DNA from: Bacillus massilinigeriensis
GTDB taxonomy: Bacteria; Bacillota; Bacilli; Bacillales; Cytobacillaceae
Direction: 5' to 3'
DNA: 64,000 nucleotides
Assembly (NCBI RefSeq): GCF_900117315.1
Contig: NZ_LT630337.1
Span: forward strand, 3,411,404 to 3,475,403
Part shown: piece after piece, positions 9,127 to 18,024 of the stretch
How positions within the stretch are numbered: position 1 is the stretch's first letter
Layout: each line of letters starts with the position of its first letter
Position numbers and translations under genes: made by a program
Notes under the pieces: model-generated
What the model was told of the DNA's origin: nothing
Seen by the model: only the letters and a program-made list of their open reading frames with translations
The model's database searches: none

Positions 9127-10296
9127 ATGGCTAGCTATGATTTTAATCAAGTAGTAAATCGGAAAAATACTTCGTCAGTCAAATGGGAATTAACAAAGGA
9201 AATTTTTGGGACTAGTGATGTACTTCCTATGTGGGTCGCTGATATGGACTTTGAATCACCGATTGAAGTAAAGGAAGCTATTCAAAAAAGATTAAATCAC
9301 GGAATTTTTGGTTACACCTATTCTTCTCCATCCGTTTCAAAGGCTGTTCAAGCTTGGGTAAAGAATAGACATGGATGGGATATTGAACTTTCTTGGATTA
9401 AATTTCATTCCGGGATAGTCCCAGCCATAAGTACTGCGATTCAGGCATTAACAAATCCTGGTGACAAAGTGATGCTGCAATCACCTGTTTATACACCCTT
9501 TTTTACCATGATTGAGAAAAATAATCGTGAAGTCGTAAATAGTCCCTTGCTGCTAGTGAATAATCGCTATGAAATCGATTTTTCCCAGTTTGAAGAAAAT
9601 CTGAAAAATGGAGTGAAACTTTTCTTGCTCTGTAATCCTCATAATCCAGGAGGAAGAGTTTGGACTGAAGCGGAGCTAAGACAAATAGCCGAGCTTTGCC
9701 AGAAATATAATTGTCTTATACTCGCTGATGAAATTCATTCTGATTTAATCTTCAAGCCAAATCGGCATATTCCAATTGCGTCATTAAATGAGCAATATAA
9801 GGATTTTATCCTTACTTGCATTGCACCTACCAAGACTTTCAATATTGCTGGTCTGCAAGCGTCTGCAGTTATTATTGCTAATCCATCCATTCGAAAATCC
9901 TTTGAAGCAACCTTAGCCAAACAGGGATTACATGGACTTAATATTTTCGGTATTATTGCTTTAGAAGCTAGCTATCGCTACGGGGAACAGTGGTTAGAGG
10001 AATTACTTCCATATTTAAAGGAAAATGTCGATATCGCAAGAGAATATATCGCGAATCATATTCCTAAGATTAATTTCATTAATCCAGATGGTACTTATTT
10101 ATTATGGCTTGATTGCCGAAATCTTGGATTATCTGATCAAGAAATACGAGAGAGCCTGTTACAGAAAGGGAAGCTTGCTCTAGAGCCAGGAATGAAATAT
10201 GGACCTGGTGGAGAGGGCTTTGTAAGGATGAACATAGCCTGCACGAGAAATACCTTATTAGATGGACTCGAACGGCTCAAAATTGCTTTTGAATAG
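9127..10296 (+). CDS. patB: PatB cystathionine beta-lyase / C-S lyase
   Basis: PLP-dependent class I/II aminotransferase fold enzyme (389 aa) of the MalY/PatB type, cleaving cystathionine or related cysteine conjugates to thiols, pyruvate and ammonia. Diagnostic segments are LPMWVADMDFESP near residue 34, LCNPHNPGGRVW near 170, ILADEIHSDL near 200 and the PLP lysine in APTKTFNIAGLQ near 236. It has a strong AAAAGGGGTGACGTT leader before ATG and stands divergent from alaR. It connects to the methionine genes MetY and MetNPQ further along by pathway rather than by operon. Confidence 0.9.
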   Translation: MASYDFNQVVNRKNTSSVKWELTKEIFGTSDVLPMWVADMDFESPIEVKEAIQKRLNHGIFGYTYSSPSVSKAVQAWVKNRHGWDIELSWIKFHSGIVPAISTAIQALTNPGDKVMLQSPVYTPFFTMIEKNNREVVNSPLLLVNNRYEIDFSQFEENLKNGVKLFLLCNPHNPGGRVWTEAELRQIAELCQKYNCLILADEIHSDLIFKPNRHIPIASLNEQYKDFILTCIAPTKTFNIAGLQASAVIIANPSIRKSFEATLAKQGLHGLNIFGIIALEASYRYGEQWLEELLPYLKENVDIAREYIANHIPKINFINPDGTYLLWLDCRNLGLSDQEIRESLLQKGKLALEPGMKYGPGGEGFVRMNIACTRNTLLDGLERLKIAFE

Positions 10297-10317
10297 GCTT
10301 TTATAAACGTAAAACAA

Positions 10318-10354
10318 AAAAGGAGAACAACCCACTAACGGCTGCTCTCCTTTT
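10318..10354. terminator. Bidirectional terminator between patB and the small membrane protein
   Basis: AAAAGGAGA (10318-10326) pairs with 10346-10354 around a 19-base loop; A and T tracts on both sides suit convergent genes. The stop codon of the minus-strand gene lies inside the loop. Confidence 0.75.
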
Positions 10355-10544
10355 CATTTAATAGATTCATTCTGTCCTCAATTTTTTTTGCTTCTCTCGC
10401 TTCTTTTCGGGACACATGGATGATTAATCTTGTTGTCAATACCGCTGCAATCATAAAGATCACTAACCAAATGGCAGCAGGGATATATTCCGTTTTGTCT
10501 TCAGGAAAATATAAAAACAGTGCTAATACATAAGAATGAAACAA
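10335..10544 (-). CDS. Small single-pass membrane protein, unknown function
   Basis: A 69-residue protein with one clear membrane helix (about residues 20-43, PAAIWLVIFMIAAVLTTRLIIHV) and a charged, probably coiled-coil tail (SRKEAREAKKIEDRMNLLNEK). A second weakly hydrophobic stretch lies at the N-terminus. The TTG start follows GGGAGAAGAC. It occupies the place between patB and kapB where B. subtilis has kinB, on the opposite strand to both. I do not recognise the family; a role linked to KapB is only a positional guess. Confidence 0.55.
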   Translation of the reverse strand: MFHSYVLALFLYFPEDKTEYIPAAIWLVIFMIAAVLTTRLIIHVSRKEAREAKKIEDRMNLLNEKESSR

Positions 10545-10698
10545 AGTCTTCTCCCTTTCCTCCTATTGACATTGTTCAAATAGATTATATCAGTAAATAA
10601 ACCCCAATCCAACAAAAAGGATTGAATCCGTCTTTTTGTCTTTTTAACCGTTTTGCGGGATAATACATTTAGAAATATGAAGGAAATGGGGAAATGAG

Positions 10699-11079
10699 AT
10701 GGAAGAGCTTCAAATTGGAGAAAGAGTAACGGCCATTTACAAAACTGGGAAATATATTGGTGAAATTACAGATATTCGACCTCAGCATTACTTGGTTCGC
10801 ATATTAGCCGTAGTACGCCACCCCATGCAAGGAGATATTCACCATCCTAAGGATGTCGAGGTTGGTTTCTTTCATGAAAGAAGAGCATTAGCCTATCGAG
10901 AGCAAACCAACGTCCCAAAAAAGATGGTTAAAAGATTCGAAGAAGAATTACCTAACTATCAAGAATCATTGAAAATCGCCGTTGAAAAAATAAAACAGGA
11001 ATTAGAAAATGATTCATCTCCCTGGGCAGAAATGAGTTTAAGGAACATACAATCATTGGAAAATGACTACTTTAAGTAA
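10699..11079 (+). CDS. kapB: Kinase-associated protein KapB
   Basis: A 126-residue protein matching B. subtilis KapB, needed for activity of sporulation sensor kinase KinB. The N-terminal half (MEELQIGERVTAIYKTGKYIGEI through VGFFHERRALAYREQ) is an SH3-like beta-barrel and the C-terminal half is helical with many charged residues. There is no signal peptide or lipobox cysteine, so the old name lipoprotein B does not apply to this protein. The ATG follows a GGGGAAATGAG leader. KinB itself is not adjacent, which is unusual for this gene. Confidence 0.85.
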   Translation: MEELQIGERVTAIYKTGKYIGEITDIRPQHYLVRILAVVRHPMQGDIHHPKDVEVGFFHERRALAYREQTNVPKKMVKRFEEELPNYQESLKIAVEKIKQELENDSSPWAEMSLRNIQSLENDYFK

Positions 11080-11174
11080 TTAATCGTTTCTATCGAAAGC
11101 TTCAGGGTACGCCAAAAGAAAACAAAATGCCCTACGTTCCAATAAACTGACAGGTTGAATAATGATAAAATGAT

Positions 11175-11208
11175 AAAAGCCAAATCACTTTATTAGGATT
11201 TGGCTTTT
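11175..11208. terminator. Terminator between kapB and kapD
   Basis: A 12-bp perfect stem (11175-11186 with 11197-11208) with A4 before and T4 after it serves two convergent genes. Its 3' arm overlaps the kapD stop codon. Confidence 0.85.
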
Positions 11209-11830
11209 ATGCAAACTTATTTAATAGCTTTGAGAAATCGACACGGTCCCCAATCGTGGTTGGTTCGGCTTTTCCTAAATATCTTTTATCCTTTTCAACT
11301 AAGCTAAAGATATTGTAGGTCGTTAATGCGTCATCTAATGCTCGATGGTGTTTACCCGTTCCTTCCTTCCCATACGCCTGTACAGCCTTCCATAATCCTG
11401 TTTGGTTTTGATCCCCGAAGAATTTCTTGTATTCCATAGATAAATCAATTTCCCTTCCATTAAAAGGAAATTGGAGATTCGCATTTCTACAATTCTGTCT
11501 CAAAACCTTCATGTCCATATTCCCCCAAGTAACGATGGAATTCTTGTTGGTTTTATTATTGATTTCATCTAACTTTTTAACTAGTTGAATGAATGTCATT
11601 CCATTATCGACCTGTTCTTGTGAAATATTGAGAAATGACTTACATCTTCTTGACAAAACTGGAAATTGGACTGGCCTTACATAGGAAGAAAACATGTTAC
11701 TTATCTTATCATCTACAACTGTAACCAGCCCAACTTCAATAATCTCTGGATAAAATCCCCTGTAGTTTGGACTTTTTTCTGGCATGGTAAACTCAAAATC
11801 AATAAAGATGTGCTGGTGCTCCTCGTTCAT
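11207..11830 (-). CDS. kapD: KapD, DEDD-type 3'-5' exonuclease fold protein
   Basis: A 207-residue protein of the RNase T/DnaQ exonuclease superfamily, corresponding to KapD, an inhibitor of the KinA pathway to sporulation in B. subtilis. All catalytic motifs are present: ExoI DFEFT (about 11-15), ExoII WGNMDMKVLRQ (about 103-113) and ExoIII HHRALDDALTT (about 160-170), so it is probably an active nuclease. The ATG is preceded by TAGGTGGATTA. It converges on kapB and shares a terminator. The link to sporulation is from the homologue, not from the sequence. Confidence 0.88.
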   Translation of the reverse strand: MNEEHQHIFIDFEFTMPEKSPNYRGFYPEIIEVGLVTVVDDKISNMFSSYVRPVQFPVLSRRCKSFLNISQEQVDNGMTFIQLVKKLDEINNKTNKNSIVTWGNMDMKVLRQNCRNANLQFPFNGREIDLSMEYKKFFGDQNQTGLWKAVQAYGKEGTGKHHRALDDALTTYNIFSLVEKDKRYLGKAEPTTIGDRVDFSKLLNKFA

Positions 11831-12047
11831 TAATCCACCTACTTCCCATAAATACTAAACTAACAATATGGAACTTTTACAAAAAATGAGGTTCTCAAAT
11901 TTTATATTCTATTATATCACGATAACATAGAGTTTTTTTATTTTTCTAAAATATTCTTGAAAAAGAATGTGTCCTTATACATGTTTCCCCTTGTCCATGG
12001 TCACTGATATCTGCGCAAGTTAATAAATTCCATCTTATATATAAAAT

Positions 12048-14012
12048 ATGTGCCTTTATAGTTTGGGTATTATGAATTATGATGAGAGAAGGGTATCTTC
12101 AATCCATGAGAATAACCCATATTTAATTCTAAAAAGGAATGAACTTATTACGGTGCGAATTTTCACTGGTTTTATTATTACTCTATTAATCTTACCCATT
12201 TTTATATACCTAACCATCACAATCACAAATGAAACAAAGAAGGTTCAAAGTCTTCCAGAGGTTCTTGACGAAAGGATTCCTATGACGGACGTCAAGCTTA
12301 CACAGACAAGTTATATAAAGGATGATAATCATCGAGTCATTTCAGAGCTTTATGGCCCCATTCATCGAATTTATTTAACAGATGATAAGATTCCTTCTTT
12401 TCTTAAAGATTTACTAATCGTTTCTGAAGATCAGAATTTTTATAATCATCAAGGATTTGATCTTTCTGCAATGGCTAGAGCCCTTGCCATTAATGTGAGT
12501 TCCAGTGACATTGAGCAAGGTGCCAGTACGATTACTCAGCAGCTTGCACGCAATCTCTACTTAAATTATGAAAAATCCTATAATCGTAAATTAAGTGAGC
12601 TGCTATATGCCTATCAGTTAGAAAGGAAGTATTCTAAAGAGGAAATTTTAGAGTTCTATATTAATGCAATTTATTTTTCAAAAGGCGCTTATGGAATTGA
12701 GGCAGCTGCACAAAAATATTTTCAAAAAAGCACTGGAAAATTATCAAAGGCTGAGCTAGCCTTTTTGGCCGCCATTCCTAACAATCCTTCCTTATATGAC
12801 CCGATTGCGTATTTTAAGCGTACGAAAAATCGACAAGAACGACTCTTAAATCAACTAAGTGAAAAAGGATATTTAAGCCATGAGGAGGCTCTAAAAATTT
12901 CAAGGGAGCCTATTCATCTGAGCTTAAAGAAAAGAATTGATTTATACCCTGATTATACTACGTTTGTTGAGAAAGAGTTAAGGGATTTAATTTCCCTTAA
13001 AGAAGGCTATGACAGTAAAATAAGAAGGGCAAATTCAAAGGAACAAAAACAGCTTGACGAAAAGCTATCGAAACGTGTCCAATCTATTATTGATTCAGGG
13101 ATTATCATCCATACTGCCTTGGATGGATTCGTTCAGGATCGGGCAGTCAAAGCAGTCAATCAATATTTACCTTACAAGGATGTCGAGGGTGCAGTCGCTG
13201 TTGTTCATCACAGCAGCCATCAACTCATTGCCCTTGTAGGAGGGAAAAATTATCAAAAGTATAATTTTCACCGGGGATTTCAAGCATATCGGCAACCTGG
13301 TTCTTCCATAAAGCCGCTGTTAGATTATGCCCCTTATATTGAAAGAACACAATCATCGTTAACAGCAACCATTAATGCTGGACCCTTTTGCAGTAAAGGC
13401 TATTGCCCTGAAAATTATGGCGGGGCAACTTATGGAATGGTGAGCCTTGAACAGGCATTTATCCATTCGTATAATACCCCAGCGATCCGTTTGTTAGATG
13501 CAATTGGAATTAATCATGGGTTTTCAGACCTTAAGCATTTTCAGTTTCAAAAGCTAACTTCAAAGGATTATACATTAGCTGCAGCAATTGGTGGATTTAC
13601 GTACGGAATGTCTCCAATCGAGCTAACTGGAGCCTATACTGTTTTTGCCAATGATGGGTTTTATCAACCTCCTCGTGCAATAACAAAGGTAACAGATTTA
13701 AACGGAAATATCCTTTTCAAGTGGGATGATAAGAAATCAAAGGTTTGGAGTAAGGATACCGTATCTAAAATACGTAGTTTAATGCAAAAAACAATGACTT
13801 CAGGTACGGCCCGTAAAGCCTATTTTCAAACGGAGTATGCTGGTGGAAAAACAGGAACAACAAATGATTATAAGGATTATTGGTTTGTTGGTCTGACAAA
13901 GGATTTAACTGCAGGGGTATGGGTAGGAAACGATCAATCTAAGAGCATCCAATCCATCGAGTCCGCAGCCCCTCACTTATACATTTGGAAAAGTATCGTA
14001 TCTGAATATTAG
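12048..14012 (+). CDS. pbpD: Bifunctional (class A) penicillin-binding protein, PbpD-like
   Basis: Membrane-anchored glycosyltransferase and transpeptidase for peptidoglycan synthesis, 654 aa. A single membrane helix lies at about residues 36-58. The GT51 domain follows with EDQNFYNHQGFD, GASTITQQLARNLY and RKYSKEEILEFYINAIYF. The transpeptidase domain has SSIK (active serine, about residue 424), SYN and KTGTT (about 610). Gene order next to kapD points to PbpD (PBP4); PbpF/PbpG types are alternatives. The start is uncertain: neither ATG at 12048 nor ATG at 12072 has a good ribosome binding site. Confidence 0.88.
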   Translation: MCLYSLGIMNYDERRVSSIHENNPYLILKRNELITVRIFTGFIITLLILPIFIYLTITITNETKKVQSLPEVLDERIPMTDVKLTQTSYIKDDNHRVISELYGPIHRIYLTDDKIPSFLKDLLIVSEDQNFYNHQGFDLSAMARALAINVSSSDIEQGASTITQQLARNLYLNYEKSYNRKLSELLYAYQLERKYSKEEILEFYINAIYFSKGAYGIEAAAQKYFQKSTGKLSKAELAFLAAIPNNPSLYDPIAYFKRTKNRQERLLNQLSEKGYLSHEEALKISREPIHLSLKKRIDLYPDYTTFVEKELRDLISLKEGYDSKIRRANSKEQKQLDEKLSKRVQSIIDSGIIIHTALDGFVQDRAVKAVNQYLPYKDVEGAVAVVHHSSHQLIALVGGKNYQKYNFHRGFQAYRQPGSSIKPLLDYAPYIERTQSSLTATINAGPFCSKGYCPENYGGATYGMVSLEQAFIHSYNTPAIRLLDAIGINHGFSDLKHFQFQKLTSKDYTLAAAIGGFTYGMSPIELTGAYTVFANDGFYQPPRAITKVTDLNGNILFKWDDKKSKVWSKDTVSKIRSLMQKTMTSGTARKAYFQTEYAGGKTGTTNDYKDYWFVGLTKDLTAGVWVGNDQSKSIQSIESAAPHLYIWKSIVSEY

Positions 14013-14023
14013 CTTAAAAAAAG

Positions 14024-14044
14024 GGATGAAACTTGATTTCATCC
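14024..14044. terminator. Bidirectional terminator between pbpD and yufK
   Basis: GGATGAAA (14024-14031) pairs with TTTCATCC (14037-14044), with A-rich sequence before and T5 after, between two convergent genes. Confidence 0.8.
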
Positions 14045-14051
14045 TTTTTCG

Positions 14052-14609
14052 CTAAATAGGCAAACTTGACATAATGCTGTTGTAAACCTTAATTCCAATA
14101 AATACTACTCCTGTTAAAAGCGTTGACCAAACGATTACTTGAAAAAAAATCAGTCCTATCAAACCTACCATAGATATCCGAGAACTTACTTTAAACACAA
14201 AATAAATAAAATAAACAATTGTCGTAGCAAGGAAAATCCCCGCTATCCCAATAAAACTAAACATACTTATTAATGAAAGAGCTCCACCAATAAAGTATAT
14301 GATGGAACCAGATCGAATATTTTTCAAACTATCCCCTTCCGAATCTTTAGAAAAGAAAAGGAGGGATAACTGATTAATCGTATCGGCAATCAGCTTTAAA
14401 GCGGCAAATACCATAAAAAAGAGAACAAGAAGTAGGATAAGGAGGGAAAGCTTGATTCCCCCCTCAGAGAAGAATTCCCTCATCCCTACATAAATCCCTA
14501 TTTTCTTTAAAAAATCAATTAAGGTAAGCTCTACCCTAATGGAAGTACTTAAGCTGAATAATATTATTGAAAGAAGTGGTAAATAACCTGTCAAATACGT
14601 ATTTCTCAT
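14052..14609 (-). CDS. yufK: Polytopic membrane protein, YufK-like
   Basis: A 185-residue integral membrane protein with about five hydrophobic segments (near residues 8-24, 50-75, 98-135 as one or two helices, and 145-178). Length, topology and position after the class A penicillin-binding protein gene agree with YufK (DUF5366) of B. subtilis, whose function is unknown. The ATG follows GGAGAAAAAAG. No catalytic or transport motif is visible, so the name rests mostly on context. Confidence 0.6.
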   Translation of the reverse strand: MRNTYLTGYLPLLSIILFSLSTSIRVELTLIDFLKKIGIYVGMREFFSEGGIKLSLLILLLVLFFMVFAALKLIADTINQLSLLFFSKDSEGDSLKNIRSGSIIYFIGGALSLISMFSFIGIAGIFLATTIVYFIYFVFKVSSRISMVGLIGLIFFQVIVWSTLLTGVVFIGIKVYNSIMSSLPI

Positions 14610-14730
14610 CTTTTTTCTCCATATGCTTTGTCAAGGTGGCATTCTTATTTAGTGAAAGTCTTCTCCCTATTGATCTCCATTCCAATCAACTATGGATAAA
14701 AAACAACATTGAGTTTAAACTCAGCCAAAT

Positions 14731-14774
14731 AAAAAAGGAAAGACCGCCTATTCATATAATAGCAAGCTTTCCTT
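14731..14774 (-). terminator. Probable intrinsic terminator of yuxO
   Basis: An 8-bp stem (14735-14742 with 14767-14774), loop 24 bases, is followed on the minus strand by six T residues just beyond the yuxO stop codon. Confidence 0.6.
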
Positions 14775-14784
14775 CTTAAGAAAA

Positions 14785-15171
14785 TTACTTATTTCTTTTT
14801 ATTACCGCCATGGTACATCTGGACACACAAATTAGCTTTTCCTCTTCGTCCACAATTTTGATATCCCAAACCATAGTCGTTCTTCCCTGATGGAGAACCG
14901 TTCCAACTGCCGTAACGTACCCTTCCCTTTTTCCCCTTATATGATTTGCATTGATCTCTAAACCAACCACTGCTTCGGTTTCTTGGTCAACAAGCTCAAA
15001 TGCTCCAACAGAGGCAACTGTTTCCGCTAATGCAACGGATGCACCTCCATGCAGTAAGCCAAAGGGCTGTCTTGTTCGTTCATCAACTGGCATTTTTGCA
15101 ACAACTTTCCCCTTAGTAAGCTCAGTCACTTCGATGCCAAGATGGTTAATTAGTGTCTTTGTTAAGTCCAT
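14785..15171 (-). CDS. yuxO: Hotdog-fold thioesterase YuxO (PaaI/MenI type)
   Basis: A 128-residue acyl-CoA thioesterase of the 4HBT/PaaI superfamily. The active-site stretch FGLLHGGASVALAET (about residues 37-51) carries the HGG and glutamate motif, and VTAVGTVLHQGRTTMVWDIKI completes the hotdog core. B. subtilis YuxO is proposed to hydrolyse 1,4-dihydroxy-2-naphthoyl-CoA in menaquinone synthesis; that substrate is not provable from the sequence. The ATG follows AAAGGGGAAAACAGT. Single gene with its own terminator. Confidence 0.85.
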   Translation of the reverse strand: MDLTKTLINHLGIEVTELTKGKVVAKMPVDERTRQPFGLLHGGASVALAETVASVGAFELVDQETEAVVGLEINANHIRGKREGYVTAVGTVLHQGRTTMVWDIKIVDEEEKLICVSRCTMAVIKRNK

Positions 15172-15344
15172 ACTGTTTTCCCCTTTTCCAAACTATAACT
15201 ATATTTCCTTTAAAATGGATATTTAATATATATTCGCCGCCTTCCCTTTTTTCCCTTTTATTAATGAGGGAAAAAATATTCATAGGATATGCATTCATAG
15301 ACATAGATTGAAAAGGGATTACTTAATGAAAGGGGGGATTAAAA

Positions 15345-15752
15345 ATGTATCCATACTATCGATATGATCAACCATATTATCCTGCTCCCCATTATCCCTA
15401 TCCACCGTACTACTCATCAATCCAGAACGATTCCATACCCTACATTCCCTATAGAACCTATCCACCTGTAAATCCAAACATTTTCATGTCCAGCGCAAAG
15501 CATATGCAGGTGATTATGCTGGATGCAAGCTCCCTATTGGAAAAAATGGCTAGTAATCGGAAATTTTCCTACGAACTAATGAGTGCCGCACAGCAATCCA
15601 ACAAAAGGAAAGTACAGGAACTTATTCACTCATCAGGGATTAAGTCGAATCCTCAAGTCACCTATAATCCGGATGGGCTGAAACTAACCTTTATTGCGAA
15701 CGATAAACAATCAGATTGCTGTCAGCTTTCATTAAATTTAAGGTGGTTTTAA
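15345..15752 (+). CDS. yuzC: Tyr/Pro-rich protein, YuzC-like, probable spore coat
   Basis: A 135-residue soluble protein. The first 50 residues are rich in Tyr and Pro (PYYPAPHYPYPPYYSS), followed by a folded C-terminal part with AKHMQVIMLDASSLLEKMA and a closing LKLTFIANDKQSDCCQLSLNL. Composition and neighbourhood resemble YuzC of B. subtilis, reported as a spore coat protein. It has a very strong GGGGGG-type ribosome binding site before ATG at 15345 and a GC-rich terminator. The coat role is inferred from composition and homologue. Confidence 0.7.
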   Translation: MYPYYRYDQPYYPAPHYPYPPYYSSIQNDSIPYIPYRTYPPVNPNIFMSSAKHMQVIMLDASSLLEKMASNRKFSYELMSAAQQSNKRKVQELIHSSGIKSNPQVTYNPDGLKLTFIANDKQSDCCQLSLNLRWF

Positions 15753-15778
15753 AAAATGATAGAGCTGCACATAGGAAA

Positions 15779-15796
15779 GACCGGGTAAACCCGGTC
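15779..15796 (+). terminator. Intrinsic terminator of the YuzC-like gene
   Basis: GACCGGG (15779-15785) pairs with CCCGGTC (15790-15796) around a TAAA loop, followed by CCATTTTTG. Confidence 0.85.
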
Positions 15797-16037
15797 CCAT
15801 TTTTGTGTGTTATGATGGAAACCAAAAATTTCAATAAAATAAATATCTTTCATATAAAAAAAGTTGTGGAATTCCATCATCCTCACCCGATAAATTTGTA
15901 TCCTCTTTGAACAGAAGGTCAGTTTCTTCTTACCTCTTTATAGAAATCCCCTTACGGACACTGGTTCCGTTATTTAAGTTTTTATAAGAAATCCACAGTA
16001 CCAATAGCTGTTTAACTATAATTAATTTCAAAAAAAA
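15797..16037. other. Intergenic stretch between convergent genes, with one dispersed repeat copy
   Basis: No open frame with a ribosome binding site was found here. The only structure is one copy of the ACGGACAC-N2-GTTCCGTTA palindromic repeat at about 15954-15972, the same element as at 61963-61982. Confidence 0.5.
15954..15972. repeat. Short palindromic repeat, copy 1
   Basis: ACGGACACTGGTTCCGTTA has arms ACGGA/TCCGT around a 7-base centre and differs from the copy at 61964-61982 only at two central bases. Two copies in 64 kb suggest a dispersed family. Confidence 0.55.
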
Positions 16038-16059
16038 GACTTCCATATCTCAGGAAGCC
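16038..16059 (-). terminator. Intrinsic terminator of the small Pro/Tyr-rich gene
   Basis: GGCTTCC pairs with GGAAGTC (one mismatch) around an 8-base loop and is followed by eight T residues on the minus strand. Confidence 0.75.
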
Positions 16060-16068
16060 CTAATGTTA

Positions 16069-16251
16069 TTAATAAAATGGATATCCATATGGAGGATATG
16101 GCGGGAATGGCGGATAAGGAAAAGGTGGATAAAAAGGTCTAGGTCTTGGATAAATTAACGCAGAACCTAGCAAGCCACCTAACAATCCTCCAATAAATGG
16201 AACTCCAAAGAAAAAACCTCTCTGATTATACGGATTTCGACAATAATTCAC
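16069..16251 (-). CDS. Small Gly/Pro/Tyr/Phe-rich protein, possible spore surface protein
   Basis: A 60-residue protein with a short hydrophobic Gly-Leu stretch (VPFIGGLLGGLLGSALI, residues 17-33) and a C-terminal tail made almost only of Pro, Tyr, Phe and Gly. The GTG start follows GAGGAGG with an 8-base spacer and a terminator follows the stop, so it is very likely expressed. I do not recognise a named family. Composition resembles small coat or spore-surface proteins, and the neighbouring YuzC-like gene has a similar Tyr/Pro bias. Confidence 0.7.
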   Translation of the reverse strand: MNYCRNPYNQRGFFFGVPFIGGLLGGLLGSALIYPRPRPFYPPFPYPPFPPYPPYGYPFY

Positions 16252-16364
16252 TCAGGCAACCTCCTCTTCAAGTCTGTACTTCCCTACACTATTTTTTATG
16301 CAACTTGCCTATGATTCGCGTGGGCTAGCTTAGACATTAGACGGGAGTAATCCTAATTTGATTA

Positions 16365-17870
16365 TTATTCAACGGTTTCAAACCGTTCAACCAATATAGC
16401 AAGCGTCCGTGCCATCACTCCTGTTGCACCAGAAGGTCCGAGGTCATGGTCTTTATTGATTGTGGCTGTTCCTGCAATGTCAAGGTGTACCCATGGAGTG
16501 GACTCAGCAAATTCTCCTATGAAAGCAGCTCCCATAATTGCATGTCCCTCTCGACCAGGTGAGTTATTTAAATCGGCAATTTTACTGTTCCTTACTCTTT
16601 CCTTATCCTTTTCAAAGATAGGAAGTCTCCAGATTGGTTCACCTGCTTCATAGGCAGCTTCCAATACTTGCTCAAATAAAGGTTCATCATTCGTAAATGC
16701 ACCTGTCGTATAAGTTCCAAGAGCCGTAATGACTCCTCCAGTTAAAGTTGCCACATCAACTACATAATTAGCTCCATGGTGTTTTGCGTAAGTAACAGCA
16801 TCTGCTAGAACAAGACGGCCCTCTGCATCTGTATTCAGAACTTCAATGGTTTTTCCGCTCAATGAAGTAATAACATCATCTGGTTTAAAGGCATTGCCAC
16901 TAACCATATTATCAGTAGATGGAATAACAGCGACCACATTTTGCTCTGGCTTCAATTCGCCGATAATTTGCATGGCACCTAAAACTGCTGCCGCTCCTCC
17001 CATATCCGTCTTCATGCCAACAATGCCATCCTTCGTCTTGATGGAATACCCACCAGTATCAAAGGTAATTCCTTTTCCAACAAGTCCGATGACATCTTTC
17101 CATTCTTCCTTACCTTGATATTTTAAGACAATCATCTTAGGGGGCTCAGTTGAACCTTGATTCACAGCTAACAAAGCACCCATTCCTAATTTCAACATAT
17201 CTTCTTTTTCTAAAATCTCTACTTCAAATTGATATTCCTGTCCTAATTCTCTCGCATAGTTCGCTAAATCTGTGGAAGTCAGCATATTTCCGGGTAGATT
17301 TACGAGTGTACGGGCAGAATTTGTTCCTATACCAAAAGAGTAGCCTACAATCAAGGATGCATGGATTTCGTCTACATCTGATTCATCACTATATACCGTA
17401 ATATTTTCTATTTTCTTCTTAGGCTCATTCGACAATTGTTTATAGCCTTCAAATTGGTAAGTAGCCAAAGCAAAAGCCTCGCTGATTGCATGTGCAACAT
17501 CTAAAGAATCTACACTTTCAGTTGTAAAGGAATCTAATAATACAGCTGCTTCATCTATTTTTCCATTTTCCGCCGTTTTAAAAGCCTTTCCTAATGCTTC
17601 CCTCAAAATTTCAAAGTCGAAATCCTTTTCTTTTCCTAATCCTACGAAAAGTAATCTTTTTGCTCCAACTTTTCCAAAAGTATGTATGGTGGAAATTGAT
17701 TTCTTCTTAGCAGATATATCCCCTAATCTAACTAGCTCAGTTAGATACCCATTAAATGCCTGATCTAAAGTCTCAAGGCTACCTGCAAATTTCACTGGCC
17801 TTTCAAAAATTCCAATAATGAAGGTTTCGTGATTGTTTGAGAAATTTATTTGATTTTGAACAGTAAACAT
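16365..17870 (-). CDS. pepA: Leucyl aminopeptidase (M17)
   Basis: Cytosolic di-metal aminopeptidase of 501 aa, equivalent to B. subtilis YuiE. The N-terminal macro-like domain (1-165) is followed by the catalytic domain with [15 protein letters not shown] (metal and substrate lysine), [16 protein letters not shown] and the family signature [13 protein letters not shown] near residue 345. The start ATG follows AGGAGGATTTAT. Single gene; it likely trims peptides during protein turnover. Confidence 0.95.
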   Translation of the reverse strand: MFTVQNQINFSNNHETFIIGIFERPVKFAGSLETLDQAFNGYLTELVRLGDISAKKKSISTIHTFGKVGAKRLLFVGLGKEKDFDFEILREALGKAFKTAENGKIDEAAVLLDSFTTESVDSLDVAHAISEAFALATYQFEGYKQLSNEPKKKIENITVYSDESDVDEIHASLIVGYSFGIGTNSARTLVNLPGNMLTSTDLANYARELGQEYQFEVEILEKEDMLKLGMGALLAVNQGSTEPPKMIVLKYQGKEEWKDVIGLVGKGITFDTGGYSIKTKDGIVGMKTDMGGAAAVLGAMQIIGELKPEQNVVAVIPSTDNMVSGNAFKPDDVITSLSGKTIEVLNTDAEGRLVLADAVTYAKHHGANYVVDVATLTGGVITALGTYTTGAFTNDEPLFEQVLEAAYEAGEPIWRLPIFEKDKERVRNSKIADLNNSPGREGHAIMGAAFIGEFAESTPWVHLDIAGTATINKDHDLGPSGATGVMARTLAILVERFETVE

Positions 17871-17987
17871 ATAAATCCTCCTAACTCATTTCTATTGAAG
17901 ATACAAATTCTATTATATCGAAAAAACTTTAAAAATACATTTTTTACCTATCCATTGATGTATAATATTTAGCTCTTTTACACAAAA

Positions 17988-18015
17988 AACGAGACACCAT
18001 TATGACTGTCTCGTT
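17988..18015 (-). terminator. Intrinsic terminator of yuiC
   Basis: AACGAGACA (17988-17996) pairs with TGTCTCGTT (18007-18015) and is followed by TTTTTTGTG on the minus strand. Confidence 0.85.
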
Positions 18016-18024
18016 ATCACTATA

